From positions 62,001-126,000 of the forward strand of contig NZ_RBAH01000022.1 of NCBI RefSeq assembly GCF_003626695.1: a stretch of DNA of 64,000 nt. The letters are read 5' to 3'. The translations under genes and the position numbers were made by a program. How positions within the stretch are numbered: the first letter of the stretch is position 1; each line of letters starts with the position of its first letter. Shown one piece after another: positions 33,836 to 43,502 of this stretch. The stretch is from Paenibacillus ginsengarvi (GTDB lineage Bacteria; Bacillota; Bacilli; Paenibacillales; NBRC-103111). Below the pieces are notes generated by a model. The model did not search any database. It was not told the DNA's origin and was given only the letters and a program-made list of their open reading frames with translations.

Positions 33836-35827
33836 ATGGAAATGGAAGAGTGCAAAGAAACAGTTAACGGACATGATCCAAAGGCAGCGGTTCCACCCGG
33901 GAAAATGAGCCGCAGGGTGCTGCTTGCGACGGCAGGCTTCGGGGGGATGGCGGCCGCCTCGGGATTCTTGTTGAACTCCGGACTGGTTAGCGCCTCCAAC
34001 GGAAAGGGCCCTACGGTAACCGATTCCGTATACGGTAAAGGGGGAAAAGCTTGCTGCGTCACAACGACGATCGAATTGCTTAGAAGTGAGGCGAATCCGG
34101 ATGTTAACCGTCCGTATTTTGTCAAAAATGCAGGCCGGGAAGGCATCTTCCTGTACGATCCGGCCGATACATCGGCAGCGGATAATTCCGGCACCGTTCT
34201 CGTATCGCCCTCCGTCGGCGCCAGATTCAAGCGTATTTATGATGGGGCGTTGAATGTGAGATGGTTCGGCGCCAAAGGGGACGGGTTGACGGACGATACG
34301 GCCTCCATCCGGCTGGCCGTCGATGCGGCACGCGGCGGCTCGGTTTATTTTCCGGAAGGCACCTATATCGTATCGGCTGACGATAGCGTGACAAGGGCTT
34401 CCGTTCTGCTGACTGCCGAGCATTCCGGCATAACGCTGCATGGGGCGGGCAATGGGACCGTGATCAAGGCAGTCAACAACGGCACCATCACCTGGTTTTA
34501 TCCATTCCGATTAACGACCGCCAAACGTGTCACCGTACGGGGGATCAAGTTCGACGGGAACGCCGACGCCAATTGGTTGTCCGACCCGGAAGTTTCGCTG
34601 AACGCCCATCATATTTTCTACTTTACCCCGCCTGCGGACCGGGAAGTCGACAATATTACGTTCACTGAATGCTACTTCAGGGGCTCGTTCAACAGCGCGA
34701 TTCAGAGCTATGGCAGCTTTGCGCATGCATACCCGCATTATATCAGCAGCCAGATTCGGATCGAGAATTGCCACTTCAAACAAACCGGCAATCACGGCGT
34801 GGGAATGAACGAATGGGTCGATAGCATCGTGACAGGCTGCACGTTTTATGATCTGGGGATGAAGCCTATACTTGCGAACGGTTTCGGATCGGGCATGTGT
34901 GTGGACGTGTCGGGAGGCTGTTATAACATCGTAGTGGCCAACAATGTCGGGGAGAGAACCGGTTATGCCGCGTTTAAGGCGGAAACGCACGAAAAGCCGA
35001 ACAACGGCGGAGATGTCGTCACCTCGCATGTTGTATTCGCGAACAACATCGTTCGCAATTTCAAAAGGGAACCGAATCTCGGGACCCAATACGCCATCCG
35101 GATAAACGGCAAGCGTATTACGGTGATCGGCAACCAGTTCGAGAATTATTACGGGAGAGGAGCAGACATCTCGAGTAAAGCGTCGGAATGTTCAGTCATC
35201 GGAAATGTGTTCGTATCGAACAAAGTGACGATCGGCTCCGGCATCTATACGTCCTCGAATGGCGGACGGATGAAGTTTGTAAACAATGAGCTGCAGAACG
35301 TGAACGGCTCCGGCATCGAATGTTACGCGTCGAACGATCTCCTCATTCAAGGCAATGTCGTCAGCGGCACGAATTACTACGGAATCAGTATGACCCACTG
35401 CCAGCGGGCGATCGTCAGCGGCAATGAATGCATAGATAACAAAATGATCGGCATTCTCGCCTCCGGCAGCAGCGATCGGCTTACGATCGCGAACAATTTG
35501 TGCTGCGATACGAGGGCGGGGGCGGCCAGGACGCAGCCGAACGGCATACGTGTGCTCGATACCGTCACGAATGTCGAGCTGGCGCATAACCAGGCGTACA
35601 ATCATACAGGGGCGGATCTTTTATATGGAACGGCGCCGATATCCGCAATCGAGAACGGGGTCAAAATATGGTACTCGGATAGCTTGCCAACGGCAGGGAC
35701 GTGGCGTGAAGGCGATAAAATCATGTGCGTTCATCCGGGCTCGACCGGTTTCATCGGCTGGGTCTGCACGGCGGCTGGAACGTATGGCGGCGTCAATCCG
35801 GTCTTCCAAACGTTTAGCTCCTTATAG
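33836..35827 (+). CDS. Tat-exported right-handed beta-helix protein (pectate-lyase-3-like)
   Basis: A 663-residue exported protein. The Tat motif (KMSRRVLLATAG) starts near residue 23 after a polar leader. A head module (GIFLYDPADTSAADNSGTVL) precedes VRWFGAKGDGLTDDTASIRL, the opening of the helix. Rungs follow (IRIENCHFKQTGNHGVGMNE, VVANNVGERTGYAAFK, IQGNVVSGTNYYGISM). The C-terminus (TWREGDKIMCVHPG, FIGWVCTAAGTYGG) matches the tip of phage tailspike-like proteins. The gene lies 111 bp after the GntR-SBP regulator and 38 bp before the binding lipoprotein. Confidence 0.87.
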   Translation: MEMEECKETVNGHDPKAAVPPGKMSRRVLLATAGFGGMAAASGFLLNSGLVSASNGKGPTVTDSVYGKGGKACCVTTTIELLRSEANPDVNRPYFVKNAGREGIFLYDPADTSAADNSGTVLVSPSVGARFKRIYDGALNVRWFGAKGDGLTDDTASIRLAVDAARGGSVYFPEGTYIVSADDSVTRASVLLTAEHSGITLHGAGNGTVIKAVNNGTITWFYPFRLTTAKRVTVRGIKFDGNADANWLSDPEVSLNAHHIFYFTPPADREVDNITFTECYFRGSFNSAIQSYGSFAHAYPHYISSQIRIENCHFKQTGNHGVGMNEWVDSIVTGCTFYDLGMKPILANGFGSGMCVDVSGGCYNIVVANNVGERTGYAAFKAETHEKPNNGGDVVTSHVVFANNIVRNFKREPNLGTQYAIRINGKRITVIGNQFENYYGRGADISSKASECSVIGNVFVSNKVTIGSGIYTSSNGGRMKFVNNELQNVNGSGIECYASNDLLIQGNVVSGTNYYGISMTHCQRAIVSGNECIDNKMIGILASGSSDRLTIANNLCCDTRAGAARTQPNGIRVLDTVTNVELAHNQAYNHTGADLLYGTAPISAIENGVKIWYSDSLPTAGTWREGDKIMCVHPGSTGFIGWVCTAAGTYGGVNPVFQTFSSL

Positions 35828-35865
35828 GGCAAAAAGAACGTATTATAAAGAAAGAGGGTCGAAAC

Positions 35866-37200
35866 ATGAAATCGAAGCTGTTATGGAAAAGCACTGTGCT
35901 GCTGATGAGCGGCCTGATACTGGCGAGCTGCTCGGGAAGGAGCGGGGATGGCGCCGGTCCGACCGAACCGCCGGCTGCGGCTAAGACGGGGGAGCCGAAG
36001 CAACTCGATACGAAACCGGTTACACTAAGGGTGAACAACTGGAATACCGCCTTTCAGCAGGCGGAGTTCGACATGTTTATCGCCGAGCCGGTGCGCAAAA
36101 AATACCCGTTCATTACGCTGGAGTATGTGGATTTTACGAAAGGAACGGCAAACACGCTGGAAAATTTGATGGCGGCGGGGAACACTCCAGATATTGTGTT
36201 TACGGATCATCCGAATCTGGCGGGACTGCTCGATTACGACTTTCCGGCGGATCTGAACGAGTATGTGCGCAGCTTCTCCGTCGATCTGAAGCAAATCAGT
36301 CCCCAGGTGCTTGAGGGAGCGCGGTCGATAGGAAGCAACGGACAGCTGCTGGCGCTTCCGCTATATTCGGATCGGATGATATGGTTCTACAATAAAGATT
36401 TGTTCAATAAATTCGGCGTTCCGTATCCGACGGACGATATGACCTGGGACGACGCCATGACGATGTTCAAGCGGCTGTCGCGGCAGGACGGCGGAGTCCA
36501 GTATTCGGCTTTTCGCACGATCAATCTGCTGATGACCGGCAGCCAGTGGGGACTGTCGCTGTTCGACTCGAAAACGGGTAAAGTGTCGTTCCAAACCGAC
36601 GAGTGGAAAAAATCGCTCGCCTTGCTGCAGGAGATCAACAGCATACCGGGCAATACGAAGCAAACGAACGAGGATTTTTATCAGAAGCAGACCCTGGCCT
36701 CCTTGATGCAAAGCTTCAATATTATGGTCAATCTGCTGGACGGAGCGGAGCAGAAGGGACAGAAGATCAATTGGGATGTGGCTGCGCTGCCGCAGTCCAA
36801 GGAAAAACCCGGCATCGCCGGTGCGAACAAACCGTTATACTTCATGGTTTCCAAGTCCAGCAAAAATAAAGAGCAGGCTTTCGCGGCGATCTCGCACTTG
36901 ATGGGGTCGAAGGAAGTTCAGAAGAAATTGTCGGCAAACGGCAAAATGCCTGTGCTGCTCGATAAAGAAGTGGAGCAGGCGTTCGGCTCGGAGCTGCCTA
37001 TTCTGAAAGGCCGTAACACGGCGGCCGTATACAAGCACAAAATGGCCGATCTGCCGTATACGAATCGGTTCAACCGGATCGCTCTCGTCGAAATGATCGG
37101 GGCCGGTACGAACGTGTTAAACGGAACAGCGGATATTAACAGCGCGCTGCGCGCTGCCGAGGAGAAAGCGAAGAAAGCGATCGACGAGAAGCAGAAGTAA
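35866..37200 (+). CDS. Orphan extracellular solute-binding lipoprotein (family 1)
   Basis: A 444-residue lipoprotein with lipobox LILASC. It is a clear paralogue of the proteins at 20733 and 60394: YNKDLFNKFGVPYPTDDMTW and RLSRQDGGVQYSAF align with them. The C-terminal ADINSALRAAEEKAKKA is shared too. There is no permease or ATPase beside it. It lies 38 bp after the beta-helix gene and probably shares its transcript; the GntR-SBP protein upstream is the likely regulator. Confidence 0.92.
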   Translation: MKSKLLWKSTVLLMSGLILASCSGRSGDGAGPTEPPAAAKTGEPKQLDTKPVTLRVNNWNTAFQQAEFDMFIAEPVRKKYPFITLEYVDFTKGTANTLENLMAAGNTPDIVFTDHPNLAGLLDYDFPADLNEYVRSFSVDLKQISPQVLEGARSIGSNGQLLALPLYSDRMIWFYNKDLFNKFGVPYPTDDMTWDDAMTMFKRLSRQDGGVQYSAFRTINLLMTGSQWGLSLFDSKTGKVSFQTDEWKKSLALLQEINSIPGNTKQTNEDFYQKQTLASLMQSFNIMVNLLDGAEQKGQKINWDVAALPQSKEKPGIAGANKPLYFMVSKSSKNKEQAFAAISHLMGSKEVQKKLSANGKMPVLLDKEVEQAFGSELPILKGRNTAAVYKHKMADLPYTNRFNRIALVEMIGAGTNVLNGTADINSALRAAEEKAKKAIDEKQK

Positions 37201-37228
37201 AGGTTTCGCCGAGATAACGCCATGGATC

Positions 37229-37252
37229 GGGCCGGGAGCTTGCCCCCGGCCC
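37229..37252. terminator. Strong GC hairpin between convergent genes
   Basis: GGGCCGGG pairs with CCCGGCCC over an 8-base loop. There is no T-run on the + side, so it may be a weak or factor-assisted terminator. Confidence 0.5.
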
Positions 37253-37339
37253 TGTAAGTTTGGATAGCTAAGCCAAGACTCGCGATGCATCCGAAACGGT
37301 TAAGCTGAGGCGGTCTGCTTGAATGATTGAAGATAAGCA

Positions 37340-38572
37340 CTAGCCAAGCTGTACGTAAAACGCCGTGTGATCATTCGGCACGCTTTTTGCATAAATTTTG
37401 CCGCGGTGCTGCTCGATGATCGACTTGGCGATGGCGAGACCGAGGCCGTAGCCGCCGTTTTGCCGCGAACGCGAAGGATCGGCGCGATAGAAGCGGTCGA
37501 AAATTTTGTCCAGGTGCTCGGGCGGAATGCCCGGGCCTGTATTGGTCACGGCCAGCAGCACATGGCCTTGATGCCGCTTCAACTCCAGTCCGATCGAGCC
37601 TTTCGGACCCGCATATTTGATCGCATTGTCGAGCAGGATCATAGCGACTTGTTTCAGCTGCTCGCTGCTGCCGGTGACGGTAAGCGACGGTTCGATGTCA
37701 TAGTTCAGCGCGAGATCTTTTTCGAAAATGACCGCTTCCATTGTGAGAATTACGCTCTCGACAGCTTCGCTTATATCGAATGGAATGTGCATCGTACGCG
37801 CCCGTGCATCGTCCATTTCGGTGAGATACAGCAGCTCGTTCGTGAGCGTCTTCATGCGCTCCGTCTCCTTTTTAATATGGTGCAGCCACTTGACTTGTTC
37901 GCGAATGGTCGAATCCTCGTTCGCGAGCAGGACGTCCGCGTTCGTGTTAATAACGGCTAGCGGCGTTTTTAATTCGTGCGAAGCGTCGGCGATGAACCGT
38001 TTTTGCTTATCGAAGGCCAGCTTGACGGGAGCGATGGAACGGTCGGCAAAATAACGGCTGGTCAGGTAGATCACCCCAAGCATGACCAGCGCGACAGCGG
38101 AGAACGTATAAACCAGATGGATCAAAATGGTCGTCTGGGCGGTGACGTCGATATAAACGATCGAATAACCTGACGTTATCTGCATCACGCTGTAGGCCCA
38201 GCGAGTCCCGTCCAGCGTGAACTGGCGAAACTCGGCAGGATGCGCCTCCGCCTTTTTGGCGGCGGCCGCATAAAACTCGCTGTCGAAGTCGAAGGGGGAT
38301 TTCGCCTCTGTAACCTTCCACTGGTTGTCCGTCTGCAGCGTGAAGAACACCGACCGCTCTCCGGGCTCCGGCATGTCCTTGCCGTGCGGGGGACGGCCCG
38401 GACCGCCCCCCAGCTTACGCTCCGCATCCGCCACGCGTTTCAAGTCCATCCCGATGTCCTTCGAGACGTTCCGATACGTAATCACATAGATCGTTGCGAA
38501 AGCGACAAGCATAATAACCGAGATGATGACCATGTTCATCAGCAAGAACCGGTTGCGCAGCTTGTTGAACAT
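37340..38572 (-). CDS. Sensor histidine kinase of a two-component system
   Basis: A 410-residue membrane kinase with two membrane segments (about 8-32 and 150-172) around an extracytoplasmic sensor. The H-box reads ASHELKTPLAVI, the N-box LLDNAIKYA, the G1 and F boxes GPGIPPEHLDKIFDRFYR, and the G2 box GGYGLGLAIAK. The start ATG overlaps the response regulator stop (TGATG), so the pair is cotranslated. It is divergent from the VTC operon and may sense a surface condition that controls it. Confidence 0.93.
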   Translation of the reverse strand: MFNKLRNRFLLMNMVIISVIMLVAFATIYVITYRNVSKDIGMDLKRVADAERKLGGGPGRPPHGKDMPEPGERSVFFTLQTDNQWKVTEAKSPFDFDSEFYAAAAKKAEAHPAEFRQFTLDGTRWAYSVMQITSGYSIVYIDVTAQTTILIHLVYTFSAVALVMLGVIYLTSRYFADRSIAPVKLAFDKQKRFIADASHELKTPLAVINTNADVLLANEDSTIREQVKWLHHIKKETERMKTLTNELLYLTEMDDARARTMHIPFDISEAVESVILTMEAVIFEKDLALNYDIEPSLTVTGSSEQLKQVAMILLDNAIKYAGPKGSIGLELKRHQGHVLLAVTNTGPGIPPEHLDKIFDRFYRADPSRSRQNGGYGLGLAIAKSIIEQHRGKIYAKSVPNDHTAFYVQLG

Positions 38573-39249
38573 CAGGTGGACGCCTCCAATACATAGCCTA
38601 CGCCTCGAAGCGTGTTGATACGCACCGAGGAATGGAGGAAGGCGAGCTTTTTCCGCAGAAACGAGATATACACTTCCACATTATTATGCTCCGCCTCCGA
38701 ATCGAAGCCCCATAGCTTCTCGATCATTTGCTCCTTGGACGTTACCGCCTGTTTCCTCATCATTAAAAGCTCCAGCAGCTCGCACTCCTTCAGAATCAGC
38801 TTCAGCTCCTTGCCTTTGCAAGTAAGCTTGAGATTCGCCGTATTCAGCTCGATATCACCGAACCGCAGCCCGTCCTCCGGCATAACCTCGCCCTTGCGCC
38901 GAAGCGCCGCCCGGATGCGTGCGAGCAGCTCATCGGTATTGAACGGTTTGGCGACATAATCGTCCGCACCGTGGTCGAGACCGGCAATTTTGTCGGGAAT
39001 TTCACCTTTGGCCGTCAGCATAATAACCGGCGTCGGAAGGCCTTGGGCGCGGATCGTTTTCAATATGGATACCCCATCCAGACCCGGAAGCATAATATCG
39101 AGCAGCAGCAAGTCGTAAATTCCGCTAAACGCGTTGTCCAGACCGGCCTGCCCGTCATGAACGGCGTCGACGGAATAATGGTGTTTCCTCAATAGGTGCG
39201 AGAGCGCCTCCGCCAAATTCACCTCGTCCTCTACGATCAATATTCTCAT
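38572..39249 (-). CDS. OmpR/PhoB-family response regulator
   Basis: A 225-residue regulator. The receiver domain has the phospho-acceptor in LLLLDIMLPGLDG and the conserved lysine in VAKPF; the winged helix at residues 125-225 carries EHNNVEVYISFLRKKL. The gene overlaps the kinase by one base. It starts about 220 bp from the VTC operon; the TTAACGA repeats in between are its likely target. Confidence 0.94.
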   Translation of the reverse strand: MRILIVEDEVNLAEALSHLLRKHHYSVDAVHDGQAGLDNAFSGIYDLLLLDIMLPGLDGVSILKTIRAQGLPTPVIMLTAKGEIPDKIAGLDHGADDYVAKPFNTDELLARIRAALRRKGEVMPEDGLRFGDIELNTANLKLTCKGKELKLILKECELLELLMMRKQAVTSKEQMIEKLWGFDSEAEHNNVEVYISFLRKKLAFLHSSVRINTLRGVGYVLEAST

Positions 39250-39290
39250 GGCTGTTAACCCCTTCTGTATCGTCGTCTTGCTAGTATGGT

Positions 39291-39304
39291 AAGCTTCGAA
39301 GCTT
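39291..39304. promoter_or_regulatory. 14-bp perfect palindrome upstream of the response regulator
   Basis: AAGCTTCGAAGCTT is a perfect palindrome 42 bp upstream of the response regulator start. It may be an operator. Confidence 0.4.
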
Positions 39305-39376
39305 TAATCAACCTTAATTGCCGGGGCTTTCTATATAGTAGCATTCCTGGCGACGTTCGAGAAAAAATTTACATTT

Positions 39377-39403
39377 CCTTAACGATTTAAGATTCGTTAA
39401 AGG
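39377..39403. promoter_or_regulatory. Candidate response-regulator binding site
   Basis: CTTAACGA and TCGTTAAAG form an imperfect inverted pair around TTTAAGAT. It lies about 70 bp before the VTC gene, in the divergent gap of the two-component genes. Confidence 0.45.
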
Positions 39404-39468
39404 TTCGCGCCCTAAGCTACAAACAGGAAGGGCGAAACGGTCGCCGGGTAAGGGAAGGAGCGCTGCAT

Positions 39469-40227
39469 ATGGCGATTGAGGTGTTCAATCGATACGAGAA
39501 CAAATATGTAATGGATACGAAAACGTTCTACGAAATCTATAATCGGCTGATGGCCTACATGGAGCTGGACGCTTACAACAAAGACGACAAGTTTTATTCC
39601 ATCAGCAATCTGTACTGCGATACCGAAACGCATACGCTGGTGCGGAATAGTCTGGCGAAGCCGAAATACAGGGAGAAGCTGCGAATCCGTGCCTATGGCG
39701 TACCCGTTCCGGATGCCAAGGTGTATCTGGAGCTAAAGAAGAAGGTGTTCGGCCTGGTCAATAAGCGGCGGACGGCGCTTCGGCTCGGCGAAGCGTACGA
39801 ATTTGTCCGCAGCGGACAGGCGCCGGCGTACCGGGAAGGGATGAACGGTCAGGTCGTGCGGGAGATCGAGTATTTCCTGTCGAGATACGAGCTGAAACCG
39901 GAGGTGTATATCGCCTATGACCGGATCGCGATGTTTTGCCGGGGGAACCGGGATTTGCGGATAACGTTCGACACGAATATCCGGTCGCGCCGGTACGACC
40001 TGGGGCTGGAATGCGGCGACTATGGCGATCCGCTCACGGAAAGAGGCCAGTGGCTGATGGAAGTGAAAGCGGAGAAGACGATTCCGGTATGGCTGGCAGG
40101 CTTGTTGTCCGAGTATCGGCTGTACCGAACGAGCTTTTCCAAATACGGCAATGAGTACAAGAAAAATATCGCAGCAAAACGTACGCTTTGCGATGAGAAA
40201 CCGGTAAGGGAGAGAATCCTGCTATGA
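39469..40227 (+). CDS. VTC-domain protein, polyphosphate polymerase-like
   Basis: A 252-residue cytoplasmic protein of the VTC4-like fold. The positively charged tunnel motifs are visible: FNRYENKYVMD, EKLRIRAYG, YLELKKKVFG, RRTALRL, LRITFDTNIRSR and MEVKAEKTIP. The 3' end overlaps the DUF4956 gene by 4 bp. Bacterial VTC proteins of this type occur with DUF4956 and CotH or carbohydrate-binding surface proteins. Whether they polymerise phosphate or act on other nucleotides is unsettled. GGAAGGAG precedes the ATG. Confidence 0.88.
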   Translation: MAIEVFNRYENKYVMDTKTFYEIYNRLMAYMELDAYNKDDKFYSISNLYCDTETHTLVRNSLAKPKYREKLRIRAYGVPVPDAKVYLELKKKVFGLVNKRRTALRLGEAYEFVRSGQAPAYREGMNGQVVREIEYFLSRYELKPEVYIAYDRIAMFCRGNRDLRITFDTNIRSRRYDLGLECGDYGDPLTERGQWLMEVKAEKTIPVWLAGLLSEYRLYRTSFSKYGNEYKKNIAAKRTLCDEKPVRERILL

Positions 40228-40901
40228 TCGAATCCATCTTCGCTTCAACGGCCGTTACCGAATTAACGGTTACTAACGCCTTGCTCGCTTTCGTGGTGTC
40301 CATTGTACTGGGCGGAGTGATCAGTCTGACCTACATGAAGACGCAACCGGCCTACTCCCAAAGCTTCACGCTCACGATGATGGTACTGCCGACGATTGTC
40401 GCCATCATTATTCTGCTGATCGGCAGCAACATCGCCCGTGCGTTCAGTCTCGCCGGCGCGTTTTCGATTATCCGGTTCCGCAGCGCTCCTGGCGATTCGA
40501 AGGATATCTCGTACGTTCTGTTCGCAATGGCGGCGGGTCTCGGCTGCGGCGTCGGCGCTTACGGATATGCAGTGCTGTTTACCGTAATCTTGTGTGTGCT
40601 GATGCTCGTTCTGAAGACGATCAAGTTCGGGGCGAGCAAGGAATCGATGAAGATGCTGAAAATAACGGTTCCGGAAAACCTCGGTTACGAGGAGGCGTTC
40701 GCTGACGTTTTCCGCAAGTTCAAGATCGATTACGAGCTGAAAAAGGTGCGTACGACGGAGCTGGGAAGTTTGTACGAGATCATATACGCCGTGAAGCTGG
40801 GCCCGCAAACCAACCAGAAGGAATTGCTGGACGCGGTACGTACGCGGAACGGCAATCTCGATATTACATTAACGATGAATCCTGCCGTGCAGGAATACTA
40901 A
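40224..40901 (+). CDS. DUF4956 membrane protein
   Basis: A 225-residue protein with three to four membrane segments in the first 135 residues (FVVSIVLGGVISLTYMK, MVLPTIVAIIILLIG, SLAGAFSIIRFRSAPGDSKD). A cytoplasmic ferredoxin-like domain follows. The GDSKDISYVLFAMAAGLGCG stretch is typical of the family. It is always found with VTC-domain genes in such operons and might anchor or export the product. It overlaps the VTC gene by 4 bp. Confidence 0.88.
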   Translation: MIESIFASTAVTELTVTNALLAFVVSIVLGGVISLTYMKTQPAYSQSFTLTMMVLPTIVAIIILLIGSNIARAFSLAGAFSIIRFRSAPGDSKDISYVLFAMAAGLGCGVGAYGYAVLFTVILCVLMLVLKTIKFGASKESMKMLKITVPENLGYEEAFADVFRKFKIDYELKKVRTTELGSLYEIIYAVKLGPQTNQKELLDAVRTRNGNLDITLTMNPAVQEY

Positions 40902-40922
40902 GGAAACGGGGGGAAAGACGCG

Positions 40923-42923
40923 ATGAAACATACGTACAAAGCAAAAGCGATCACCTATATGCTCGTAAGCGCCTTGTTGGCTGCGGGGTGCAGCTCAAAT
41001 GGAGATACATCCGCCTTGGGGGGCGCATCTGCGGCCGGATCTTCGGACGCCGCTTCAGCAGTTAAAGCGGAGGGGACCCATGCAGCCGCAGAAGTGAAGC
41101 AGGCGAATATGAATGCGGCCGAGCTGGCAGGCTTCAAGGAGAATGATGCGTTGACCGCTTGGGACGCGGGCAGCTCGACTTCGATCGTGCTGAAAGCCGA
41201 AGGCGCGAGTATCAACGGCTCGGGTGCGTCGGTCGAGGGCGGCGTAGTGAAGATTGTCAGCGCCGGCACTTATGTCGTAAGCGGAACGGCGTCGAACGGG
41301 CAAATTATGATCGACGTGCCGAAGGATGCGGTCGTGCATCTGGTGCTTAACGGCGTTCAGATCACCAAGGACGACGGTCCTGCCCTATACGTGAAAAAGG
41401 CCGATAAAACGATCGTCACTTTGCAGGACGGCACCGACAACCTGTTATCCGACGGCAAGGTTTATGCGGATACGTCCGAAGATGCCCCGACCGCGGCGCT
41501 GTTCAGCAAAGGCGATCTGACAATCAACGGAGCCGGAAAACTGAGTGTTCGCGGGAACGCTAACGATGGCATTACGAGCAAAGACGATCTGAAAATCATG
41601 AGCGGTACGATAGACGTTCAGGCTGCCGACGACGGCATGATCGGACGCGATTTGTTCGCCGTGAAAGGCGGTTCGATCGCGATAAAGGCGGGAGGCGACG
41701 GTATCAAAACAACGAACGATACCGAGACGGATAATGGCCGAGTGGTTATCGCCGGCGGGACGTTCCGGATTGAATCCGTAAACGACGGCATTCAGGCGGC
41801 TTCTTCCGCTCTAATCGGAGGCGGCGATTTCGAGATCGTCTCCGGCGGGGGCAGCGGCGCTTCCACGAAAACGCACCAGGAGCAAATGCCGGGCGGGGGC
41901 GGCTTCGGCAGACCGCCGCAAGATCAGAATCGCGGTGGCGCGGCGGCGACGCAGGCATCGGCTGCGGAAACGCCGAGCGCCAAGGCGCTGAAAGCGACGG
42001 CCGATATCGCCTTCGCGGACGGCCAGTTCCGGATCGACGCGGCGGATGACGCCATCCACAGCAACGCGGGTATTGTTTTGGCTGGCGGGCAATTCAATCT
42101 GTCGTCAGGCGACGACGCCATCCATGCCGATGCGTCCATCACGATATCGGGAGGAACGATCGAGATCGTCAAAAGCTATGAGGGCATCGAAAGCACGAAT
42201 ATTACGATTGCGGGCGGCGACATTCGCTTGGCTTCCAGCGATGACGGCATTAATGTCAGCGGGGGAAACGACAGCTCCGCATCGGCTGGCTCCGGCAAGA
42301 GCGGAGACAGGTTCAGCGCCACAAGCGGCTTGCTTACGATTAGCGGCGGGACGGTTTATGTCGATGCGGCGGGAGACGGGCTCGATTCCAACGGTTCCAT
42401 CGTGATGTCCGGCGGCACCGTCATTGTGAACGGACCGACGACTGACGGCAATGGCGCTCTCGATTACGACGGCACGTTTAAGCAATCGGGCGGATTCCTG
42501 ATCGCGGCGGGCAGCGCAGGAATGGCTCAGGCTCCGTCCGAGGATTCAACACAGCGGGCCGTGCTGATGACGTTCCCGAGCTCGCTTGCGGCGGGCACCC
42601 TCGTTACTTTGACGGACAGCTCCGGTACGGCGCTTGCAACCTTTGCTCCCGCGAAGACGTTCCGCAGCGTGGTCGTCTCCTCGCCAGAGCTGAAAGCGGG
42701 AGAGACCTACACGATTTCCACAGGCGGCAAGTCTACCGGTACGGCGAAGAATGGGCTGTATGAAGGCGGTTCGACAAGCGGCAGCACCAAGCTTGTTACC
42801 TTTACGCTGGGCGACAAGGTGACCTACGTCAACCAATCCGGCGTCACAACGGTCAACAGCGGCGGTGGACCCGGAGGCGGTGGTCGCGGACCGGGTGGCG
42901 GCTTCGGGCAAGGCAGAAGATGA
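40923..42923 (+). CDS. Surface carbohydrate-binding protein, Cthe_2159-like
   Basis: A 666-residue exported lipoprotein (lipobox LLAAGC). Its core is a run of short repeats of the parallel beta-helix type (GTYVVSGTASNGQIMI, GNANDGITSKDDLKIMSGTI, DAIHADASITISGGT, DGLDSNGSIVMSGGT). The Cthe_2159 family (DUF4353) binds cellulose-like glycans and calcium; the GDDAI and GDG motifs fit this. The C-terminus ends in a Gly-rich tail (GGGPGGGGRGPGGGFGQ). It is the third gene of the operon, 21 bp after DUF4956. Confidence 0.85.
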   Translation: MKHTYKAKAITYMLVSALLAAGCSSNGDTSALGGASAAGSSDAASAVKAEGTHAAAEVKQANMNAAELAGFKENDALTAWDAGSSTSIVLKAEGASINGSGASVEGGVVKIVSAGTYVVSGTASNGQIMIDVPKDAVVHLVLNGVQITKDDGPALYVKKADKTIVTLQDGTDNLLSDGKVYADTSEDAPTAALFSKGDLTINGAGKLSVRGNANDGITSKDDLKIMSGTIDVQAADDGMIGRDLFAVKGGSIAIKAGGDGIKTTNDTETDNGRVVIAGGTFRIESVNDGIQAASSALIGGGDFEIVSGGGSGASTKTHQEQMPGGGGFGRPPQDQNRGGAAATQASAAETPSAKALKATADIAFADGQFRIDAADDAIHSNAGIVLAGGQFNLSSGDDAIHADASITISGGTIEIVKSYEGIESTNITIAGGDIRLASSDDGINVSGGNDSSASAGSGKSGDRFSATSGLLTISGGTVYVDAAGDGLDSNGSIVMSGGTVIVNGPTTDGNGALDYDGTFKQSGGFLIAAGSAGMAQAPSEDSTQRAVLMTFPSSLAAGTLVTLTDSSGTALATFAPAKTFRSVVVSSPELKAGETYTISTGGKSTGTAKNGLYEGGSTSGSTKLVTFTLGDKVTYVNQSGVTTVNSGGGPGGGGRGPGGGFGQGRR

Positions 42924-42993
42924 GGCTGATGCTGAGCTGAGCCCGCGGCATGGATCAAGTAGAATCGCTTGAGCATAGCAACACCTAACGAGA

Positions 42994-43038
42994 GAAGCAG
43001 TTCCCGACCCGGTAACGGGCGTGGAGCTGCTTCTTATT
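42994..43038 (+). terminator. Terminator of the VTC operon
   Basis: GAAGCAG..TCC pairs with GGA..CTGCTTC (42994-43004 with 43023-43033) and is followed by TTATTTTG. Confidence 0.65.
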
Positions 43039-43064
43039 TTGCAGCGACGGTGACATGGCGTTAG

Positions 43065-43260
43065 TTAGCGGAACTGGAAGTTCCGCTAAGACAGCATCGC
43101 GCGCGTCCAAGGCCCGAATAGAGGAAGCGCTGCTTCCGTTAACGCCTGTTTATTCGGCTCTGCTCGGGCGAAAATGCGATCATAACGGAACTTTGCTTCC
43201 GTTATTGCTCTGGATTGTGGCGCTCCGCGGGTTATAGCGGAACTTTCGCTTCCGTTTCTC
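43065..43260. repeat. Cluster of GGAA/TTCC inverted repeats
   Basis: Four units. The first is 11-bp arms TTAGCGGAACT / AGTTCCGCTAA (43065-43089). The third is ATAACGGAA / TTCCGTTAT with a 6-base loop (43182-43205). The second (about 43122-43142) and fourth (about 43236-43258) are partial. A related unit occurs at 54622-54640. Together with the following AT-rich stretch they fill the gap 42924-43502; no gene is seen there. Confidence 0.7.
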
Positions 43261-43402
43261 ACTCCTCATATCCCTAACAAGGGAGGGATGGGAAGAATAG
43301 AAGGTATTAATTGTTTAAAACCTGTATGATTCATGTCTATAACATGTCTATATTAAAAGGGGTATTGTATTCTCTTCCATATTATTCTATATATAATATG
43401 TA

Positions 43403-43418
43403 ATGTAAGCGTTTGCGA
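43403..43418 (+). promoter_or_regulatory. Cre-like site and AT-rich promoter region
   Basis: ATGTAAGCGTTTGCGA matches the cre consensus with one mismatch. A TATAAT lies just upstream at 43392-43397. The repeated word ATGTCTAT occurs twice nearby (43334 and 43345). Suggests CcpA control of the lyase gene. Confidence 0.45.
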
Positions 43419-43502
43419 AAGGAGGGATGAACCTGCATTAGCAGCATGAGCTAATATCTCGATGACCCCTATTTGGCTCCATAAATTAGGGAGGTGTTTG
43501 TA

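Noticed and set aside
43055..43237. 60-codon frame in the GGAA/TTCC cluster
   Set aside because: It is made of the repeats themselves and has no start signal.
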